From positions 1 through 46,505 of the forward strand of contig CAZULQ010000015.1 of NCBI GenBank assembly GCA_964621265.1: a DNA stretch of 46,505 nt. The letters are read 5' to 3'. The notes under the pieces were generated by a model that worked only from the letters and a program-made list of their open reading frames with translations, was not told where the DNA came from and did no database searches. The position numbers were made by a program, and so were the translations under genes. This stretch comes from Porcipelethomonas sp964621265. GTDB taxonomy: Bacteria > Bacillota > Clostridia > Oscillospirales > Ruminococcaceae. The number at the start of each line of letters is the position of its first letter. Within the stretch, counting starts at the first letter, position 1. Positions 15,059-23,355 of this stretch are shown piece by piece.

Positions 15059-17656
15059 ATGAACGAGTATTTAAAAAGCAAGGAAGAGGTCTTTTCCGAC
15101 CTTGGAACCTCAGAAAACGGTCTGAGTACAGCTCAGGCTGAGACAAATGCCGAAAAGTACGGCAAGAACGAGCTTGCAGGCGAAAAGAAAAAGAGTGTAT
15201 TCATGATTTTTCTTGAACAGTTCAAGGATTTTCTTGTAATTATTCTTATTATTGCCGCGCTTGTTTCAGCAGTGCTCGGCGACGTTGAAAGTACAGTTGT
15301 TATTTTAGCTGTTATCACTCTTAACGCAATTTTAGGTACAGTACAGACTGTCAATGCATCAAAGTCGCTCGACAGCTTAAAGAAGCTTTCAGCACCTAAT
15401 GCTAAGGTTATAAGAGACGGACAGGCTGTTGTTATTCCATCAGCTGACGTTACAATCGGTGACGTTGTAATGCTTGAAGCGGGTGACTATATCTGTGCTG
15501 ACGGACGTATCATCGAAAACGCAAGCCTTAAGGTAAATGAAAGTGCGCTCACAGGTGAAAGTCTTAGCGTTGAAAAGGAAGAAACAGTATTCGATAAGGA
15601 AGTTTCACTCGGTGACAGACTCAACATGGTTTACTCAGGAAGCTTTGTAACATACGGCCGTGCAAAATTTGTTGTAACTGATATCGGTATGAATACTGAG
15701 GTTGGTAAAATCGCAACACTTATCAAGACAGCCAAGGAAAGAAAGACACCGCTTCAGGTTAACCTTGACAACTTTGGCAAGAAGCTTTCAATCATCATTT
15801 TAGTTATCTGTGCACTTGTTTTCGGTCTGAGTCTTTTCAATGCCAAGACAATTAACACAGATGAAGTTATGACCGCATTCCTCTTTGCTGTTGCACTTGC
15901 AGTTGCGGCTATTCCTGAGGCGCTCAGCTCAATCGTAACAATCGTTCTTTCACTTGGTACAACAAAAATGTCCAAGGAAAACGCAATCATCAGAAAGCTT
16001 CAGGCTGTTGAAGGTCTCGGAAGCGTGTCTGTAATCTGTTCAGATAAGACAGGTACACTCACACAGAACAAGATGACTGTAAAAAGAATGTACGTTGACG
16101 GCGAAATCATCGGCGAAAACGACGGCAACTTTGAAAACGACCACCAGAAGCGCCTTTTACTCAGCAGTATTCTCTGTAACGACGCTGTATGTAAGGACGG
16201 CGAGGAAATCGGTGACCCGACAGAAACTGCACTTGTAAACTTCGGTACTAAATACAGCTTCAACTTTGAACGTATCCGTGAAAAGTATCCACGTCTTTCT
16301 GAAATCCCATTTGACTCAGACAGAAAGCTTATGAGTACTGTTCACAGTGTAAACGGCGTACTTACAATGCTCACAAAGGGCGCAACAGACGTTCTCTTAA
16401 ACAGAATGACAATCACAGCGGAAGAAAAGAAGGCTATTGAAAAGGTAACTGAACAGTTATCAGAACAGGGACTTCGTCTCCTCTGCTTTGCATATAAGGA
16501 AATCAAGTCAGAAAACGTTGGTCTTGAGGACGAAAAGGACCTCAATTTCATGGGTCTTATTGCTATGATGGACCCACCGAGAGAAGAATCAAAGGCGGCT
16601 GTTGCTGAATGTATCAGCGCAGGTATCAAGCCTGTTATGATTACAGGTGACCATAAGGTTACAGCGGCGGCTATCGCTAAGGAAATCGGTATCTTAAAGG
16701 ATATGTCAGAAGCCGCAGAAGGCTCTGAAATTGATTCACTCAGCGACGAACAGCTCAGAGAGTATGTTCCTACAAAGTCAGTTTATGCACGAGTTTCACC
16801 TGAACATAAAATCAGAATCGTAAAGGCATGGCAGGAAAGAGAAAATATCGTTGCCATGACAGGTGACGGCGTTAACGACGCACCTGCCTTAAAGCAGGCT
16901 GATATTGGTGTTGCTATGGGTATCACTGGTACTGAGGTTTCAAAGGATGCTGCTTCAATGGTTCTTGCAGACGATAACTTCGCAACTATCGTTAAGGCTG
17001 TAAACAACGGCAGAAATATCTATGCTAACATCAAGCGTTCAATCCAGTTCCTGCTTTCAGGTAACACAGCCGCTATTATCGTGGTACTCTTTGCGTCACT
17101 TGCGGCACTTCCTGTCCCGTTTGCTGCAGTACACCTTCTCTTTATTAACCTTCTCACAGACTCACTTCCTGCTATCGCTCTCGGACTTGAGCCACACAGC
17201 AAGGATGTTATGAAGCAGAAACCACGTCCTGTAAATGAATCAATCCTTACAAAGTCATTTATGATGAGTATTCTCTCAGAGGGTCTTATCATTGCGGCGG
17301 CAGCAGCAGTATGCTTTATTTACGGTCTCGGCGGATTTGACGGCACAAATGCAGAAGTTGCAAGCACAATGGCATTTGCAAGTATCTGTCTTTCACGTCT
17401 TATTCACGGCTTTAACTGTAAGTCAGAAAGACCTGTTCTCTTTACAAAGAAGTTCTTTAACAACAAGGTTATCTTTATTGCATTTGCAGTAGGTATAATC
17501 CTTCTTTCAGCAGTCCTCTTTATTCCTGCACTTTCAGGTATATTCAAGGTTGCAAGCCTCACAGGTACACAGATCGGCGTTATCGCAGGTACATCTGTCG
17601 GCACACTTGTTTTAATCCAGCTTTTAAAGCTCGTGAAAAAAATTATAAAAAAATAA
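15059..17656 (+). CDS. P-type cation ATPase (Ca2+/Mn2+ exporter type, P2)
   Basis: An 865-residue membrane pump related to Ca2+-ATPases. The order is an N-terminal cation-ATPase domain, the actuator domain (NESALTGES near 160), the transmembrane motif IPEAL near residue 285, phosphorylation site D329-KTGTLTQNK, the nucleotide-binding domain, the hinge TGDGVNDAPAL near 600, and a C-terminal helix bundle with NLLTDSLPAIALG. I take the ATG at 15059 behind AAAAGGAG; the open frame continues to 14912 but runs through the riboswitch. Control by a Mn2+ riboswitch suggests Mn2+ efflux rather than, or as well as, Ca2+ transport. Confidence 0.94.
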   Translation: MNEYLKSKEEVFSDLGTSENGLSTAQAETNAEKYGKNELAGEKKKSVFMIFLEQFKDFLVIILIIAALVSAVLGDVESTVVILAVITLNAILGTVQTVNASKSLDSLKKLSAPNAKVIRDGQAVVIPSADVTIGDVVMLEAGDYICADGRIIENASLKVNESALTGESLSVEKEETVFDKEVSLGDRLNMVYSGSFVTYGRAKFVVTDIGMNTEVGKIATLIKTAKERKTPLQVNLDNFGKKLSIIILVICALVFGLSLFNAKTINTDEVMTAFLFAVALAVAAIPEALSSIVTIVLSLGTTKMSKENAIIRKLQAVEGLGSVSVICSDKTGTLTQNKMTVKRMYVDGEIIGENDGNFENDHQKRLLLSSILCNDAVCKDGEEIGDPTETALVNFGTKYSFNFERIREKYPRLSEIPFDSDRKLMSTVHSVNGVLTMLTKGATDVLLNRMTITAEEKKAIEKVTEQLSEQGLRLLCFAYKEIKSENVGLEDEKDLNFMGLIAMMDPPREESKAAVAECISAGIKPVMITGDHKVTAAAIAKEIGILKDMSEAAEGSEIDSLSDEQLREYVPTKSVYARVSPEHKIRIVKAWQERENIVAMTGDGVNDAPALKQADIGVAMGITGTEVSKDAASMVLADDNFATIVKAVNNGRNIYANIKRSIQFLLSGNTAAIIVVLFASLAALPVPFAAVHLLFINLLTDSLPAIALGLEPHSKDVMKQKPRPVNESILTKSFMMSILSEGLIIAAAAAVCFIYGLGGFDGTNAEVASTMAFASICLSRLIHGFNCKSERPVLFTKKFFNNKVIFIAFAVGIILLSAVLFIPALSGIFKVASLTGTQIGVIAGTSVGTLVLIQLLKLVKKIIKK

Positions 17657-17665
17657 TTCAGTCAC

Positions 17666-17694
17666 TTGCAAAATAGTCAGAAATGTGATATAAT
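17666..17694 (+). promoter_or_regulatory. promoter of the MocR-type aminotransferase gene
   Basis: TTGCAA (17666-17671), a 17-base spacer and TATAAT (17689-17694). It starts 10 bases after the ATPase stop. Confidence 0.8.
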
Positions 17695-17695
17695 T

Positions 17696-17740
17696 ATACT
17701 CAATCTGTGAATATGCAAAGCATATTTGCGGGTTGAGTAT
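17696..17740 (+). promoter_or_regulatory. nested palindrome at the transcription start of the aminotransferase gene
   Basis: Outer arms ATACTCAA (17696-17703) and TTGAGTAT (17733-17740) enclose inner arms AATATGC (17710-17716) and GCATATT (17720-17726), with six-base internal loops on each side, followed by CTTTTATTT. The outer 5' arm begins one base after the -10 box, so as RNA it would be incomplete. This favours a DNA operator or a later-starting leader. Confidence 0.5.
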
Positions 17741-17774
17741 CTTTTATTTAGTTTATTTAAGGAGTGCTAACAAG

Positions 17775-19043
17775 ATGAAATTAACCGAAATGGAAAAAAA
17801 CGAAATTCTTGCACTTAAAAAACAGTGGAATGAAGAATATGACAAGTTTAAGGCAATGAATCTTCAGCTTAATATGGCAAGAGGCAAGCCTTCACCTGAA
17901 CAGCTCGACCTCAGCATGGATATGCTTGATGTTCTCGACAGTAAAAGTGACCTTAAGGGCATAGATGACTACAGAAATTACGGCATTTTAGACGGCATTC
18001 CTGAGGCAAAGGAGCTTTTCTCAAAGATGCTCGGTGTTTCAACTGATGAAATCATCATCGGCGGAAATGCAAGCCTTAATCTTATGTATGATATCATTGC
18101 GGATTCTTACGCTTTCGGCGTAAACGGCAGTACACCATGGTGCAAGCTTGACAAGGTTAAGTTCCTCTGTCCTGTACCTGGTTATGACAGACACTTTGCA
18201 ATCTGTGAAAAGTTCGGCATTGAGATGATTAATATTCCGACAACTGAAGCAGGTCCTGACATGGATATGGTAGAAAAGCTTGTTTCAGAGGATGAAGGGA
18301 TTAAGGGTATCTGGTGCGTACCACAGTATACAAACCCGACAGGTTATGTTTACAGCGACGAGACTGTAAAGCGTTTTGCGGCACTTTCACCAAAGGCTGC
18401 CGACTTCAGAATTTTCTGGGACAACGCTTATGTTATCCACCACCTTGTTGAAAATCCAAGACTTGTTCTTAACATCATGGACGAATGTAAGAAAAACGGC
18501 AAGGAAAACATGGTTTATATCTTAGGTTCAACTTCCAAGATTACATTCTCAGGCGCAGGCGTTGCCGCTTTTGCGTCAAGCAAGGAAAACCTTGACAACA
18601 TCAAGAAAACTCTCGGTGTAAGAACAATCGGTTACGATAAGATTAATCAGATAAGACACGTTCGCTACTTCGGAAACTACGAAGGTCTTTTAAACCACAT
18701 GAAAAAGCATGCGGCAGTTATTGCTCCTAAGTTCGAGGTTGTAGTAAACATGCTCGAAAAGGAAATTGCTCCGCTTGGAATCGGTACATGGACAAAGCCT
18801 GACGGCGGCTACTTCGTATCATTCGATTCACTTCCTGGCTGTGCAAAGAGAATCGTTGAGCTTTGTAAGAATGCAGGCGTTACTCTCACAGGCGCAGGTG
18901 CGGCGTTCCCATACGGCAAGGACCCTGAGGACAAGAACATCAGAATTGCTCCGACTTATCCGACAGTTGATGAGCTTGCGACAGCAATGGAAATCTTCTG
19001 CCTCAGCGTAAAGATTGCGTCAGCGGAACTTTGTGAAAAATAA
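17775..19043 (+). CDS. MocR-type (aspartate-like) PLP aminotransferase
   Basis: A 422-residue aminotransferase of the Aminotran_MocR group, without the DNA-binding domain of true MocR regulators. It opens with a helical segment followed by LQLNMARGKPSPEQLDLS. PTGYVYSDETVKR near residue 200 and the PLP-lysine motif GSTSKITFSGAG near 255 support the call. Family members act on aspartate or related amino acids. The ATG at 17775 follows AAGGAG at spacing 10; an earlier in-frame start at 17733 lies inside the palindrome. A strong terminator follows. Confidence 0.88.
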   Translation: MKLTEMEKNEILALKKQWNEEYDKFKAMNLQLNMARGKPSPEQLDLSMDMLDVLDSKSDLKGIDDYRNYGILDGIPEAKELFSKMLGVSTDEIIIGGNASLNLMYDIIADSYAFGVNGSTPWCKLDKVKFLCPVPGYDRHFAICEKFGIEMINIPTTEAGPDMDMVEKLVSEDEGIKGIWCVPQYTNPTGYVYSDETVKRFAALSPKAADFRIFWDNAYVIHHLVENPRLVLNIMDECKKNGKENMVYILGSTSKITFSGAGVAAFASSKENLDNIKKTLGVRTIGYDKINQIRHVRYFGNYEGLLNHMKKHAAVIAPKFEVVVNMLEKEIAPLGIGTWTKPDGGYFVSFDSLPGCAKRIVELCKNAGVTLTGAGAAFPYGKDPEDKNIRIAPTYPTVDELATAMEIFCLSVKIASAELCEK

Positions 19044-19059
19044 TAGAATATAAATGTTA

Positions 19060-19090
19060 AGCCCCATGAAGTATTAAACTTCATGGGGCT
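19060..19090 (+). terminator. bidirectional terminator between aminotransferase and cytidine deaminase
   Basis: A 13-bp perfect stem, AGCCCCATGAAGT (19060-19072) with ACTTCATGGGGCT (19078-19090), loop ATTAA, then GTTTGTTTT. It serves both convergent transcripts. Confidence 0.9.
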
Positions 19091-19102
19091 GTTTGTTTTG
19101 AG

Positions 19103-19495
19103 TTATATCCACCATTCAGGAGTTATTTCACCTAATTTTATGATGTGACCCGTAGAATAATCAAGCATTATCTCTACATCATAATACTTTCCTGCCATAA
19201 TCTGTACTATCAATTCACGGCAGGCTCCGCAAGGAGCGCCATTTGAGCCATCGGGCAGAATGCAAAGCACTTTGTCAATTTCCTGTTCGCCGTTAGTAAT
19301 CATATTAAAAATGGCATTTCTTTCTGCACAAATACCAAGTGTTGAACAAGTATCGATACAAACACCTGTATATATATTTCCTGATTTTGAACAGACAGCG
19401 GCAGAGACTTCTCCACAGGTGACGTATTCTGAGACTCTGCGTTCATTCAATACAGCTTTGGCTGCGTTGTACATTTCAGTCCAGATTTTATCCAT
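19103..19495 (-). CDS. cdd: cytidine deaminase
   Basis: A 130-residue, tetramer-type cytidine deaminase converting cytidine to uridine in pyrimidine salvage. The zinc and catalytic motifs are visible: CAERNAIF near residue 51 (C and proton-shuttling E) and PCGACREL near 85. A distant blasticidin-S-deaminase relationship cannot be excluded. I take the ATG at 19495, only 2 bases after the stop of the upstream DacF-like gene, with GAGGAAG inside that gene's 3' end. Longer starts would overlap it extensively. Confidence 0.92.
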   Translation of the reverse strand: MDKIWTEMYNAAKAVLNERRVSEYVTCGEVSAAVCSKSGNIYTGVCIDTCSTLGICAERNAIFNMITNGEQEIDKVLCILPDGSNGAPCGACRELIVQIMAGKYYDVEIMLDYSTGHIIKLGEITPEWWI

Positions 19496-19497
19496 TT

Positions 19498-20883
19498 TTA
19501 CTTCCTCTTCTTCCCATAAAGCTTCTTTACAACCTTTTTGTTTGAAAGTCTGCCCTTTGGATTTTTCTTGGCGTAAATAAATGCCCAAATACATACAGAC
19601 AGATAAAACAGAATAAGGACTGCGGAAATTATAATTGCACGGGTCATCCATTCCGAACCGAAAAAGTCCTTGGCGGTTGAAAGGTTGAATTTGACAAAGG
19701 AACGGTCAACATCCGATGCGGCAACAAGGTCGATATTGGCAATAACCTCATCAGAAAGCTTAAGCTCAATTTCGCCGAGCTTCTGCCCCTTTTTGACAGG
19801 TGCACTGACGTTTTCATAAAGCTTTGTGTTTCTCTTTATTGAAGTGAGGTCGATTTCGTTGTACCAGAGCGTTGAGAAATCTTCCTTTGGTTTTACAAGC
19901 ACATATCCGCTGCCATCAGAATCACTTACCTTTATTTCCGCAACCTCTTCGGCTGACGCCAGTAAGTCCTTGTATTCAAAATTTTCAAATACCCACTCCA
20001 TGATGTTGCAGGCGTCGATTAAGTGGTAATATTTAGCATCGCCGTCTTCATCGTAAAAAGGCGCATTGAGAAGCACAAGCAGATATCTTATTCCGTCATA
20101 GCTGCCAAGTGTTATAAGATTTCGGCCGCTAATCTGAAGATTACCTGTCTTGATGCCCTCGACGCCGAACAGATAAAAGTCGCTTGCGGCACTCATCATG
20201 ATATTTGAATGAGAAATTCTCCATGGATTTGAGTGTGTGTTGCCACTGCTCTGGGACTTGAGTTCATAGTCCTCGGCGGTTGCGATTTCCTCGAAACGTG
20301 GTACCTTCAGCGCATACTGAGTGATTACAGCTATGTCTTTGGCTGTTGTGACCTGTTTCGGGTCATAGAGCCCGTGAGGATTGCAGAAAACAGTACTTTC
20401 AGCACCAACTTCCTTTGCCTTTTTGTTCATCTTTTCTACGAATGCTGAAATATTCTGATTACCGAAGTGGTGTGCAAGAATATTTGCCGCTTCACAGGAG
20501 GAGGTCAGCATCATTGCGTAAAGATAATCTGTAACTGTCAGTACGTCGCCGTTTTGTATGTCACAGAAACGCAGGTCATCAGGATGTTCATATTCATCAA
20601 ATTCAGCAAAAAGTGATGAATCTGCTGTTATTGTAACGGCATCGGGATTTTCGCATTCCTCGAGCACAATAGCTGCAACCATAATATTTACAAGCGTTGA
20701 CGGCATCTGTTCAAGCTCAGCGTTTTTCTGATAAATTACAGTATCTGTATCGAGGTTTACAAGATAAATAGAATCAGCGTTGATATCAAACGGGGGCGTA
20801 AACTCAACAGCCCCTGCCACAGTCGTGATACACAGATATATAAACATGAACATTGCCGAACAAACGGAAATGATTTTTTTCAA
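19498..20883 (-). CDS. DacF-like (peptidase S11) membrane protein, catalytic residues lost
   Basis: A 461-residue secreted protein of the D,D-carboxypeptidase fold. It has a signal peptide (about 1-25), a penicillin-binding domain, a C-terminal beta domain (VKKGQKLGEIEL), then a transmembrane helix near residues 415-440 and a basic cytoplasmic tail. The SxxK motif is T63-L-V-N66, with both the serine and the lysine replaced. SxN reads S128-S-C130, while KTG (245-247) is intact. It probably binds rather than hydrolyses. I choose TTG at 20883, 9 bases after AAGGAG. The TTG at 20892 lies too close to the ribosome binding site. It is coupled to the cytidine deaminase gene. Confidence 0.85.
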   Translation of the reverse strand: MKKIISVCSAMFMFIYLCITTVAGAVEFTPPFDINADSIYLVNLDTDTVIYQKNAELEQMPSTLVNIMVAAIVLEECENPDAVTITADSSLFAEFDEYEHPDDLRFCDIQNGDVLTVTDYLYAMMLTSSCEAANILAHHFGNQNISAFVEKMNKKAKEVGAESTVFCNPHGLYDPKQVTTAKDIAVITQYALKVPRFEEIATAEDYELKSQSSGNTHSNPWRISHSNIMMSAASDFYLFGVEGIKTGNLQISGRNLITLGSYDGIRYLLVLLNAPFYDEDGDAKYYHLIDACNIMEWVFENFEYKDLLASAEEVAEIKVSDSDGSGYVLVKPKEDFSTLWYNEIDLTSIKRNTKLYENVSAPVKKGQKLGEIELKLSDEVIANIDLVAASDVDRSFVKFNLSTAKDFFGSEWMTRAIIISAVLILFYLSVCIWAFIYAKKNPKGRLSNKKVVKKLYGKKRK

Positions 20884-20975
20884 ATTAAACAACTCCTTGA
20901 ATTTTTACTACAATACTTATTATAGCAAATTTATGAAGAAAAGAAAATACTTTTTAAGAAAAAAATAAAAAGATA

Positions 20976-21004
20976 TTTACGAAATCGTTTTTTTGTGGTA
21001 GAAT
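20976..21004 (+). promoter_or_regulatory. probable promoter of the metallophosphoesterase gene
   Basis: TTTACG (20976-20981), a 17-base spacer and TAGAAT (20999-21004). Both boxes deviate from consensus at one or two positions. An extended -10 for the divergent DacF-like gene lies in the same gap. Confidence 0.5.
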
Positions 21005-21035
21005 GATATAGTATTCTCATAAAGGAGGAATTGGA

Positions 21036-21710
21036 TTGGTATATATAACCGGTGATATGCATGGTGAATTTTCAAGATTCAGGAGCAAGGCTGTAAAAAA
21101 ACAGCTCGAAGAAGGGGATACCCTTATTATCTGCGGCGACTTCGGATTTATCTGGGATGACTCAAGACGTGAAAATTCCATACTTCATAAAATAGGAAAG
21201 CTTAAATATAATGTTGCGTTTGTGGACGGATGCCACGAAAACTTTGATATACTTGAAGAACATGAGGTTATTGAGTGGAACGGCGGTAAGGCTCATCATA
21301 TAAGCGGAAATCTTGTTCATCTTATGCGTGGACAGGTTTATACGATTGAGGGAAAACGTTATTTTGCGTTCGGTGGCGGTCACAGTCAGGATTTTGAGTA
21401 CAGAAAGAATGTAAACTGGTGGCCTCAGGAACGTCCGACTCATGATGAAATTATTGAGTCTATAAATAATCTCGGACGCTACGACAACAGCGTTGATTAC
21501 ATAATAACCCATGAACCACCTGCGTCCTTAAAGGACTGTCTTGAGGTTGATGTATTCCAGCGACTTGAAATTCATGCCTTTTTTGAAGATATAATCAAGG
21601 CGTGTCGCTTTGAAAAGTGGTTTTTCGGAAAATGTCACATTGACAAATACATACCGATGAAATTCTATGCGGTTTTTGAAGATGTGCTTCCTGTTTACGA
21701 AGAAGATTGA
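21036..21710 (+). CDS. calcineurin-like metallophosphoesterase
   Basis: A 224-residue protein with the dimetal phosphoesterase motifs in order: GDMHGEF (residues 6-12), CGDFGFIWDD near 33, DGCHENFD near 63 in place of the usual GNHE, GGGHSQ near 110, and THEPP near 153. The substrate may be a phosphoprotein, a nucleotide or RNA; I cannot tell. The start is TTG at 21036, 7 bases after AAAGGAGG; no ATG lies at a useful distance. Confidence 0.88.
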   Translation: MVYITGDMHGEFSRFRSKAVKKQLEEGDTLIICGDFGFIWDDSRRENSILHKIGKLKYNVAFVDGCHENFDILEEHEVIEWNGGKAHHISGNLVHLMRGQVYTIEGKRYFAFGGGHSQDFEYRKNVNWWPQERPTHDEIIESINNLGRYDNSVDYIITHEPPASLKDCLEVDVFQRLEIHAFFEDIIKACRFEKWFFGKCHIDKYIPMKFYAVFEDVLPVYEED

Positions 21711-21713
21711 CAC

Positions 21714-21741
21714 TTGCAAATTTCTGAAAATATGGTATAAT
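21714..21741 (+). promoter_or_regulatory. promoter of the cyclophilin gene
   Basis: TTGCAA (21714-21719), a 16-base spacer and TATAAT (21736-21741). A TTGACA at 21707 is too far from the -10 box to pair with it. Confidence 0.75.
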
Positions 21742-21772
21742 AAACATTACATTATTATGGAGGTAGAAAACA

Positions 21773-22243
21773 ATGGTTATTATTGAAATGGAAAACGGTA
21801 AGGAAATAAAAATTGAGCTTTATCCGGACATTGCACCGATTACATGTGAAAATTTTGAAAAGCTTGTAAACGACGGTTTTTATGACGGTCTTGGTTTCCA
21901 CAGAATTATCAAGGGCTTTATGATTCAGGGCGGATGCCCGCTTGGCACAGGTACAGGCGGTCCCGGCTGGACAATCAAGGGTGAATTTGCGTCAAACGGC
22001 GTTAAAAACGATTTAAAGCACACAAAGGGCGTTATTTCAATGGCTCGTTCAATGAGCCCTGATTCAGCAGGTTCACAGTTCTTCATTATGCATGAGGACG
22101 CTCCGCACCTTGACGGTCAGTATGCTGCATTCGGCAAGGTTGTTGAGGGTATTGAGGTTGTTGACGAAATCGCTTGTGTTAAGACAGGTTTCCAGGACAA
22201 TCCGCTTGAACCACAGACAATGAAGAGAGTTTATATCAAGTAA
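21773..22243 (+). CDS. peptidyl-prolyl cis-trans isomerase, cyclophilin type
   Basis: A 156-residue cytoplasmic cyclophilin without a signal peptide, accelerating proline isomerisation in folding. Signatures are FHRIIKGFMIQGG near residue 42 (catalytic R and Q), GVISMARS near 87, SAGSQFFI near 98 and FGKVVEG near 122. GGAGGT precedes the ATG. It is a single-gene unit ended by a strong terminator. Confidence 0.96.
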   Translation: MVIIEMENGKEIKIELYPDIAPITCENFEKLVNDGFYDGLGFHRIIKGFMIQGGCPLGTGTGGPGWTIKGEFASNGVKNDLKHTKGVISMARSMSPDSAGSQFFIMHEDAPHLDGQYAAFGKVVEGIEVVDEIACVKTGFQDNPLEPQTMKRVYIK

Positions 22244-22250
22244 ACGTTTA

Positions 22251-22283
22251 AAAAGCACTTCTGTTAGAAACAGAAGTGCTTTT
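22251..22283 (+). terminator. cyclophilin gene terminator
   Basis: A 15-bp perfect stem, AAAAGCACTTCTGTT (22251-22265) with AACAGAAGTGCTTTT (22269-22283), and a 3-base loop; the T-run is contained in the stem end. Confidence 0.9.
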
Positions 22284-22298
22284 CTGATGCAAAAAAAT

Positions 22299-22324
22299 AA
22301 CCTGAGAAGAAAACTTCTCAGGTT
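22299..22324 (-). terminator. terminator of the MraZ-like gene
   Basis: An 11-bp perfect stem, AACCTGAGAAG / CTTCTCAGGTT, with a 4-base loop. On the minus strand it is followed by A and seven T residues. Confidence 0.85.
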
Positions 22325-22333
22325 TTAATCGTT

Positions 22334-22891
22334 TTATATTGCTCTTCTGAGCTTGCTGAAGAATGATTCTTCCTCGTCATCAGCCTGATGACCGTAAGCC
22401 TGTCCCGGCATGTACATCCATGCGTCAGCAGGATTAATGATAAGGTATTCAGAATTGTCAGTCTGAACAAATGTAACAAATTCTTCCTTGAGGTGAAGCA
22501 TATCAGCAAATTTGTAAGGCAGTGAAATTGTAGTCTCCTTAGCAGGAATTGCAAATTCTCTTGAATTTGAAATGATTGTTCTGAGCTTTACAACTTCCTT
22601 TATGTCATCTTCGCTTACAAAATACTTTCTGTTCTTTGGCTTTACATCGCTTTTCTGTTCCTTGTCAGAAAGACGGATGAGCTGTGAAAGCTCTTCGAAA
22701 CGTTTTTTGTATATGTTGAATTTGCTCTTAGTAACAAAAACAAGCTCACGATGAGTGAGGCTTGGGTAAATCACATAATGTCCAAGTGAAAAGCCGTGGT
22801 TTCTGACATTCAGTGTCAGGTTAAGTGCGAGTTTTTTTGGTTCTTTATCTTCAGAAAAAATAGTTTCAAAATCTACATCAAAAATGTTCAT
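22334..22891 (-). CDS. hypothetical protein with a possible MraZ/AbrB-like C-terminal domain
   Basis: A 185-residue cytosolic protein that I do not recognise with certainty. About residues 1-70 contain beta-rich, basic sequence (KLALNLTLNVRNHGFSLGHY). A charged linker follows (DKEQKSDVKPKNRKYF). Residues about 112-160 read REFAIPAKETTISLPYKFAD and on to INPADAWMYM, which resembles the swapped-hairpin MraZ/AbrB DNA-binding pattern (hydrophobic-lP...l.l...v.fv....ieiw.p..w). If so it may be a transcriptional regulator; this is inference. It is transcribed alone from a near-consensus promoter and ended by a clear terminator. Confidence 0.6.
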   Translation of the reverse strand: MNIFDVDFETIFSEDKEPKKLALNLTLNVRNHGFSLGHYVIYPSLTHRELVFVTKSKFNIYKKRFEELSQLIRLSDKEQKSDVKPKNRKYFVSEDDIKEVVKLRTIISNSREFAIPAKETTISLPYKFADMLHLKEEFVTFVQTDNSEYLIINPADAWMYMPGQAYGHQADDEEESFFSKLRRAI

Positions 22892-22935
22892 TTGATATTG
22901 TCCTCCGTTCTACACTATATATCTATCTACATAAT

Positions 22936-22964
22936 ATAATAACAGGAAAATGACTTTTTTGCAA
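22936..22964 (-). promoter_or_regulatory. promoter of the MraZ-like gene
   Basis: On the minus strand TTGCAA (22964-22959), a 17-base spacer and TATTAT (22941-22936), about 45 bases before the start codon. Confidence 0.75.
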
Positions 22965-23355
22965 GCGTTATTTGCGAAAAATGCGGATTTTTCGCCATTT
23001 TCCAGTATTTTAACAAAATTTTGTCAACGAACATGTACAAATAATATAAAAGTATGAATAATAAGAAGACGTAGAAATTGTGCTGAAAATGCTTTTTTAA
23101 TGATTATTTTCATGAATTAATTAAGGACAATAAACCCTTTTTTATAAAGGGGTTGCAACAATTTGTGCAAATATGCCAAAAAAAGCACCGAAAATTTTAA
23201 TGTGAATTTTAATAATAAGTTGATTTGTTCATAGTTTATTCACAAATAATCGTTTTCGATGTGGTATAATATACACAGCGAGCAAGGGGTTGTTCCGACT
23301 GAGCGGAACAAATGCACGTTATTCGATATTTATGATTATGAAAGGAATGATTAGA
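22965..23355 (+). promoter_or_regulatory. regulatory region upstream of the dockerin binding protein gene
   Basis: About 390 bases without a gene. It holds an extended -10 promoter, TGG-TATAAT (23262-23270), and three hairpins. The first is GCGAAAAAT / ATTTTTCGC (22974-22995). The second is AACCCTTTT / TAAAGGGGTT-type (23133-23154, one G-U). The third is TTGTTCCG / CGGAACAA (23290-23311), which would lie in the 5' leader as a stem of 8 bp with a 6-base loop. A near-palindrome, TTGCAACAATTTGTGCAA (23153-23170), resembles a repeat before the third cellulase gene. Confidence 0.55.
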
